Source of the DNA: Sphingobacteriales bacterium JAD_PAG50586_3
GTDB lineage: Bacteria; Bacteroidota; Bacteroidia; CAMBQF01
Reading direction: 5' to 3'
DNA: 64,000 nt
Assembly: GCA_023213195.1 (NCBI GenBank)
Contig: CP096135.1
Location: 468,923 to 532,922 of the forward strand
Position 1 is the stretch's first letter; each line of letters begins with the position of its first letter. The position numbers and the translations under genes are program-made. Below the pieces are notes generated by a model, which did not search any database, was not told the origin of the DNA, and worked only from the letters and a program-made list of their open reading frames with translations. This document shows, in pieces, positions 59,357 to 64,000 of this stretch.

Positions 59357-60291
59357 ATGAGAAAACTATTATATATAGTTATTTTTTTTAGCAGTTCTTC
59401 AAATGCTCAAAATCTTATCCAAAATGGAGGTTTTGAAGAGTATGATTATTGTCCTGTAAATTTAGGTGAAATCCCAATAAAATATTGGTATTCACCAACT
59501 TTAAATACACCAGACTATTTTCATTCATGTGTATCAAATAATGACAATGATGTCCCTAATAATAATTTTGGATGGCAATTTGCACAACAAGGCGAAGGAT
59601 ATGTTGGTGAAATGACAACATATCCGTGGGATAACCAGTTTACAAATAGGGATTATTTAACAAATAGATTAAGTGGAATTTTGAAAGAAGATTCTACTTA
59701 TTGTTTAACTTTTATATCAATACACCAGAGGATGATACATCGGGCAGTCTCTATAGTAACATCGGGATTTATTTTTCAAATGACTCTATATGGTTTAACA
59801 TTTACGATACCCTTCCATTTGTCCCTCAATTAGAAACACCAGACAATTTTTTTTATGATGATACTGCTAATTGGATAAAAGTTGAGCTAAACTATATTGC
59901 GATAGGTGGTGAAAAATATATGACAGTAGGTAACTTCAAAGGAAATCAAAACACCAATTTGTTAAATTTAGGCCCCAGCCTTATAAATTATTATTATTTT
60001 GATAGTTTTAGTCTAGTGGAATGCAACCCTCCACCGCCATCGATAGAAATTATAATTCCAAATATCTTTACACCCAATAAAGATGGGATTAATGATAATT
60101 TTAACATTGAGAATTTGCCTGACAATAGCCTTCTTACAGTATATAACCGTTGGGGTGCGAGTGTATATCAATCAAATAATTACAATAATGATTGGACCGG
60201 AGAGAGTTTAAGTGATGGTGTATATTATTACATTCTAACTCTGCCAAGCGGCAACTCTACTAAGGGCACCGTTACAATTTTGAGGGATTAG
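59357..60291 (+). CDS. Secreted protein with CHU_C sorting domain, copy 3 (frame shift at 59710-59713)
   Basis: Related to the genes at 28598 and 29601. Signal peptide MRKLLYIVIFFSSSSNAQ, then LIQNGGFEEYDYCPVN .. TPDYFHSCVSNNDNDVPNNNFGWQFAQQGEGYVG. One T restored in T4 (59710-59713) joins YCLTFYINTPEDDTSGSLYSNIGIYF. CHU_C domain: IIIPNIFTPNKDGINDNFNIENLPDNSLLTVYNRWGASVY .. DGVYYYILTLPSGNSTKGTVTILRD. About 311 residues; exported by type IX secretion. Confidence 0.85.
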
Positions 60292-60324
60292 AATTTATTA
60301 CAATTGTACTAATCAATATTATAT

Positions 60325-60391
60325 CTTTATCCTCAGGTTTAGTTTTTGGTTTAGTGAGAATGCCCTGTCGCAAGACGGGGTTTTTCTTTTT
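60325..60391 (+). repeat. Second copy of the terminator-bearing small element
   Basis: Nearly the same as 53689-53762, including GGTTTAGTTTTTGGTTTAG and CCCTGTC-GCAA-GACGGGG plus T run, in the same direction, but lacking 5-6 bp near the front. The -7 box is weaker (TATCTTTA at 60322-60329). Confidence 0.65.
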
Positions 60392-60397
60392 ATAGGC

Positions 60398-60925
60398 TTA
60401 AGATTTGCAAGCTCGTTTACAATAGCTTGGACATGCCCTTTTACAATGTACGGCTTCATCTTTAATCATTTTTTCGCCAAATTCACTTTCATAAATTGAT
60501 TGCGTTTCCTCAAAAGAGGAAATCAGGTTTTGTTTGTCTTTTTCACTCCTTAAACCGAAGTAGGGGTAATGATGCAAGTATTCACCAAAAAGCAAATCTG
60601 AGTCCTTATGATATGCCCTAGTATCAAGTATATGTTGATGCCACATATCATCCATTATTGAATGAGGTACTAATGAGGCTTCGGGAAATTTTCTTGTCAA
60701 ATGCAGATAGCGTTTGTATTCAACCTCCGCTTCATCGCATTCATCATAGGTCCAGCCTAAACCCTCTTCTGGGTCTCTTAGCTTCATTTTTACCATTTCA
60801 AGGTCAATCCCTGCAACAATAGGGTCAATTCCCTTTTGGTTAATCAAGTAAGAGATTCTTTCAGCCGTAATAGGCTCTTGAATAGTTAGTGTTTCCATTT
60901 TGTTTGTTTTCAATTCACCAACCAA
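60398..60925 (-). CDS. Glycine-rich-domain-protein-like (GRDP-type) protein with cysteine-rich tail
   Basis: Up to 175 residues; likely start Met 60898 (METLTIQEPITAERIS). Core MDDMWHQHILDTRAYHKDSDLLFGEYLHHYPYFGL fits the family in which MWHxHIxDT and HHxPYFG recur. The last 20 residues are Cys/Lys/Arg-rich with CKRAC twice (HCKRACPSYCKRACKS). Family function unknown. It ends 7 bp after the small element, convergent with the T9SS block. Confidence 0.7.
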   Translation of the reverse strand: MVGELKTNKMETLTIQEPITAERISYLINQKGIDPIVAGIDLEMVKMKLRDPEEGLGWTYDECDEAEVEYKRYLHLTRKFPEASLVPHSIMDDMWHQHILDTRAYHKDSDLLFGEYLHHYPYFGLRSEKDKQNLISSFEETQSIYESEFGEKMIKDEAVHCKRACPSYCKRACKS

Positions 60926-61009
60926 AATAGGAAAAACCTAATGAAAAACCAATTGACAATTGTGCCAATTATATGATTAAACCCGTCCAGTTTAAATATA
61001 TAAGCTGAT

Positions 61010-61426
61010 CTAGATTTGCTCGCCTTTGGCCTTTTTAATTGCGGCGACATTGCAATCAATCTGGGATATTATCGGCTCCAATTCAATATCATTAACGCCC
61101 ATGCTTCTGAAACGCAACAGCAAATCACTCAGTAATTCGTTGCTTTTCACAAGTTCATGATACAGTGCCGGAGACGATGCAATCAAAAAAGCATAAGCAT
61201 CCCGTTCAGGGTCCTCAATTTCAATGGGTGTTTTGCGATTACGTTCAATTTGGCTGCGCACATAACAGATAGGTTTATCGTTCATAAAGATTGGCACAGA
61301 ACCATCATCTGTGATTGCTCTCAATGGTTTCTCGCCTAAAGATTTAAACTTCGCTGCTAGAGCATCTGAAACGGCATACCAAATAAATTTCCAGTCTTTA
61401 GCATTATCAAGATAATTCATTTTCAA
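61010..61426 (-). CDS. Hypothetical protein encoded beside the integrase
   Basis: 138 residues, start MKMNYLDNAKDWKFIWYAVSDALAAKFKSLGEKPLRAITDDGSV. Soluble, mixed helices and strands; no motif recognised. The stop of the integrase lies 5 bp before its start, so the two share a transcript. Composition is less AT-rich than the dnd genes, closer to the integrase. Confidence 0.55.
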   Translation of the reverse strand: MKMNYLDNAKDWKFIWYAVSDALAAKFKSLGEKPLRAITDDGSVPIFMNDKPICYVRSQIERNRKTPIEIEDPERDAYAFLIASSPALYHELVKSNELLSDLLLRFRSMGVNDIELEPIISQIDCNVAAIKKAKGEQI

Positions 61427-61431
61427 ACTCC

Positions 61432-62759
61432 TTATTCTATTCTGCTATGTGACTGTAAATTGAAAACACTTTGTGTGCAATCTTTTAGTTGCGCCTTTTT
61501 TATCCATTCAAATTTATGTGCGAGTGATCCGCCTTCGCCATAGGCTTGGCGGTTAAATTTGTGGCCCATGAGGTCAGCCTGAATGCGGTCTGGGGTATTT
61601 ACACTCAGAATCCTATCTTGGAAACTGTGCCGCAATGAATACACCGTATGGTTTGGTGTGGGCAGTAGATTATTTTCTGATAGGTATTTTCCCAATACAG
61701 CAGATAAGGAATCGGGCCTATCCCAATAGTCAGTAAAACCCTGCGGACAGGCTTTAAAGGCATCCAAGGCGAAGCCTACAAGCGGAATGACACGTTTGCG
61801 ATACTTTGTCTTTAGCGGCTTCTTAGGGCGCGGCAAAATGCAGATATGGGGTATTTCAGCATCAAGGACAATATCTTCCGGCAATAGGCCTACGAGTTCG
61901 GAAAGACCGGCTCCAGTTTCTGCCATTGCATGCAATACCCATTTTGCTTGAGGGTTTAGGCCGGAAAGCTTTCTAGGATTAAGCAGGGTATTAATGATAA
62001 AGGAGCTTTCAAAGGGGAGGCGCTTATTCTCATTTTCTACTGTCAAAATGAGCTTTTTAAATAAGTGTGAAACATCAATACCCAGTTTTAGGTTATCGCT
62101 TACCAATTCCAAAATATTTTTAACATTAACAATATCCTTATTGGCGCTATCTGTTACCAAATTTTCCTTTTCAATACGCTCAATCCACCAGTCTCGAAAT
62201 TTCAGGGTGTCATCCCGTGTAATTTGAGTGATGGGCTTATTACCAATGCATTTTATAAAATTATTGATTGCCCGTTTTCTTGGTAGCCGCCATTTGCGTA
62301 CTTGGTTAGGCGACTTATTCATGATTTTATTTTTTGCCAAATCCCAAAAACGGGTGAGGGCATCATCAATATTAATTTCAGGGGTAAAATCCCACCAAGA
62401 ACGGCCTCGCTTTGATGGGGGTTGTAATTAGCCTTTTGCACATGCAACAATCTTTCTATTAATTGCTCTAATGGCCCAACGGCAAGCTGTTGGCTTGGTA
62501 TATAACCAAACCCCAAGACCTTGGCTCTTTGAACCACAGCTTGATAAGCGGTTTGTGAATGCTTTTGCCCTGTTTGAACAAGCGATAGCCAGTAAGACTC
62601 CAGTTGCTCATTTTGATTTATGGCAAACTTAGCAGCCTGTTTCCGGCAGGTCGTCCCCAAGGCAATACGGATGTAATCACGAGAATCAAACTCTCGAAAG
62701 CACTCAGGTACACGGCGGTTGTAATAATAGCGGCCTTTGCGGCTAAGTAAGTAATTCAT
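61432..62759 (-). CDS. Tyrosine recombinase/integrase, DUF6538-type N-terminus (frame shift at 62417-62421)
   Basis: About 442 residues. MNYLLSRKGRYYYNRRVPECFREFDSRDYIRIALGTTCRKQA is the DUF6538-like start. One base restored in G5 (62417-62421) gives NYNPPSKRGRSWWDFTPEINIDDALTRFWDLAKNK, the core-binding domain. Catalytic region: AETGAGLSELVGL (Gly where Arg I is expected), YSLRHSFQDR (HxLRH-type Arg II), GHK and a Tyr in RQAYGEGG. A site-specific recombinase of a mobile island; activity is in doubt because of the missing first Arg. Confidence 0.82.
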
Positions 62760-63029
62760 GGTGTTTGGCTTCCTTTGTTTGCCATTTTGTATTCCAAAAT
62801 GGGTGACAGTGAGGAAAAACCACTAAAGGCAAGGTTCTGCAAAAGCGAGAAGTTTGCTTTTTTGTTAAAGAGTTATAATGAATATTAAAGAGTGCTTCAA
62901 TAAGCATAATGGCTCCTCGGGCAGAAGTACCTGATTACAATGGCATTTTCCATGTCGTTGTTTTTTCAAAAAAATAGTTTGCCAAAATTTGCACAAGTAT
63001 TCAATTTTCAGTGACAAGATTTGTGACAG

Positions 63030-63272
63030 CTATTTACTACCATCATCCTTATATCCTAGTGCCACTTTTAATGCAAGTGATTTTATATCTGAATCCTTTT
63101 CAAGCTTTTGCATTTCTGCATGTAGCCTTTCAAAAATTGGCAAATACACATCGCCAAATTCAGCGACAACTTTAGCGGCAATCTTGTATGCGATTTCAAT
63201 TTGTGTTCGATTCATTTTTAGCTCCTTTGATGTTTCCGAGATCATAGGATGCAAAACTTCGGCTAATGACAA
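63030..63272 (-). CDS. Small hypothetical protein
   Basis: 80 residues from 63272 or 62 from Met 63215 (MNRTQIEIAYKIAAKVVAEFGDVYLPIFERLHAEMQKLEKDS). Helical, ending LALKVALGYKDDGSK. Looks like the small accessory protein common in proteobacterial-type integrase islands, but I do not recognise it. Confidence 0.5.
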   Translation of the reverse strand: MSLAEVLHPMISETSKELKMNRTQIEIAYKIAAKVVAEFGDVYLPIFERLHAEMQKLEKDSDIKSLALKVALGYKDDGSK

Positions 63273-63407
63273 ATGTTGATTCTGCTAATAAGAAATAACA
63301 AACGATGCAGGAAGTTTATAATGACATGGCTAAATGCTAACAGAAGGGCGCTATCGTTGTGCATCTATCACTAACCTAGATTATAATAAAATAAGAATAT
63401 CGGTTCT

Positions 63408-63456
63408 ATGACAGATATATCATTAGAACGGCCAATATTTATGACAGATACGTCAT
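63408..63456. repeat. Pair of palindromic sites
   Basis: ATGACAGATATATCAT at 63408-63423 and ATGACAGATACGTCAT at 63441-63456, 33 bp apart. Both are dyads (ATGAC..GTCAT in the second). Confidence 0.5.
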
Positions 63457-63488
63457 ATAATAATCCATCATGCGGAGATTAGGTCAAT

Positions 63489-63514
63489 TATTCTCCGCAT
63501 TTTATGCGGAGAAT
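63489..63514. repeat. Perfect palindrome TTCTCCGCAT/ATGCGGAGAA
   Basis: ATTCTCCGCAT, TTT, ATGCGGAGAAT; a direct half site TGCGGAG occurs at 63471-63477. Too few T residues follow to be a good terminator; operator is possible. Confidence 0.55.
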
Positions 63515-63560
63515 ATGATTTATCATACTAGTTAAAACCTTGTGATTTCAAGAATTGCAA

Positions 63561-63641
63561 TAAAAGCTAGTAGAGATATGACACTAAAAGCTAATTATAG
63601 TTTGACATTAAAAGCTAATTATGATATAACATTAAAAGCTA
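63561..63641 (+). repeat. Four direct repeats with 24-bp period before the last gene
   Basis: TAAAAGCTA starts at 63561, 63585, 63609 and 63633; the last three share ACATTAAAAGCTAATTA almost fully. The array stops just before the TATATTTG box at 63647-63654. Confidence 0.8.
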
Positions 63642-63646
63642 ATTAC

Positions 63647-63654
63647 TATATTTG
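63647..63654 (+). promoter_or_regulatory. -7 promoter box of the last gene, leaderless layout
   Basis: TATATTTG, 5 bp before the ATG at 63660; directly adjoins the 24-bp repeat array. Confidence 0.6.
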
Positions 63655-63659
63655 TACTC

Positions 63660-64000
63660 ATGGCAAAACCAACCGATAAACTGGCAGAATCACTTGAGGT
63701 CCTCCGTTCTCTTCAAAAGCGGGGGCATATTGCTATTCAATCCAAGAATTTAACCCGATTACACAGAGAGCGGCTCAAAAAGGCGGGCTTCCTTAAAGAA
63801 GTAATGCGCGGTTGGTATATACCCGCCAGACCAAATGAATCAGCAGGGGAAAGCACCCCTTGGTACGCATCATATTGGCAATTTTGTGGTACTTATTTGC
63901 AAGCCCGTTTTGGCACAAAATGGAGTTTGTCGCCTGAGCAATCGGTCTTACTCCTTGCGGGAAATAAAACAGTTCCCGCGCAACTCCTTGTTCGCGCACC
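63660..64000 (+). CDS. Fic/AbiEi-like protein, N-terminal part (runs off the window)
   Basis: 113 residues visible: MAKPTDKLAESLEVLRSLQKRGHIAIQSKNLTRLHRERLKKAGFLKEVMRGWYIPARP, a winged-helix domain as in AbiEi-type antitoxins and in the N-terminus of one group of Fic proteins, followed by ESTPWYASYWQFCGTYLQARFGTKWSLSPEQSVLLLAGN. From memory the SPEQSLxLLAGNxxVPxQLLVRAP line is that of Fic proteins. Such proteins act in toxin–antitoxin or defence settings. The repeats before it suggest strong self-regulation. The catalytic Fic motif (HPFxxGN) would lie past the edge, so the call remains open. Confidence 0.65.
   Translation, partial: MAKPTDKLAESLEVLRSLQKRGHIAIQSKNLTRLHRERLKKAGFLKEVMRGWYIPARPNESAGESTPWYASYWQFCGTYLQARFGTKWSLSPEQSVLLLAGNKTVPAQLLVRA

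Noticed and set aside
63561..63641. Possible CRISPR array (four 24-bp-spaced repeats)
   Set aside because: Repeats are contiguous with hardly any variable spacer, lie at a promoter, and no cas gene is in view.

Overview
The window comes from a member of the Bacteroidota, most likely from the Chitinophagia/Sphingobacteriia side; I cannot name a genus. The grounds are: promoters of the TAnnTTTG type, type IX secretion sorting domains (type A and CHU_C/type B), the gliding lipoprotein GldD, a futalosine-route menaquinone gene (mqnC), the sigma-54 regulator–lptE–TPR–secG–groES–groEL gene order, and a caa3-like oxidase cluster.

Layout. 0-10 kb: 3' part of holB, an outer-membrane barrel paralogue, mqnC, a TPR protein, a leucyl aminopeptidase, and two more barrel paralogues. 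9.9-15 kb: amn, then ctaB, two subunit III-type genes, subunit IV, an SCO-like protein without copper cysteines, and a small membrane protein. 15-16.1 kb: an intergenic array of alternating short repeats and palindromes. 16-25 kb: radA, a lipoprotein, rfaE2, an UPF0104 protein, panD, an MBOAT/SGNH pair inserted between panD and panC, panC, a flippase. 24.9-30.6 kb: padR with its operator, a PspC protein, gldD, a DUF2007-type protein, two CHU_C proteins. 31-37 kb: chaperonin/secG/lptE/sigma-54 block. 37.3-38 kb: a REP-associated transposase between REP sequences. 38-45 kb: aldehyde dehydrogenases with deoC, tonB-like, gcvH, era, tRNA-Leu, tRNA-fMet. From 45.3 kb the sequence turns clearly AT-richer: a DNA phosphorothioation island (dndC, dndD, a dndE fused to a HerA/FtsK-like ATPase, a membrane protein, dndB, convergent dndA), then a block of T9SS-secreted proteins flanked by two copies of a terminator-bearing small element, then a tyrosine recombinase segment ending in a Fic/AbiEi-like gene behind four 24-bp repeats.

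One property affects every gene call: more than twenty genes, including essential ones (groEL, era's neighbour deoC, radA), are interrupted by single-base indels, nearly all of them one base missing from a homopolymer of 4-6. I read these as sequence errors, and give such genes as single CDS entries spanning the shift, naming the spot. On that reading the dnd system is intact.

The most interesting items are the DndE-ATPase fusion locus, the duplicated small RNA/terminator element around the T9SS block, the family of intergenic palindromes with a constant outer frame and a changing inner hairpin, and the repeat-controlled Fic/AbiEi-like gene at the right edge.
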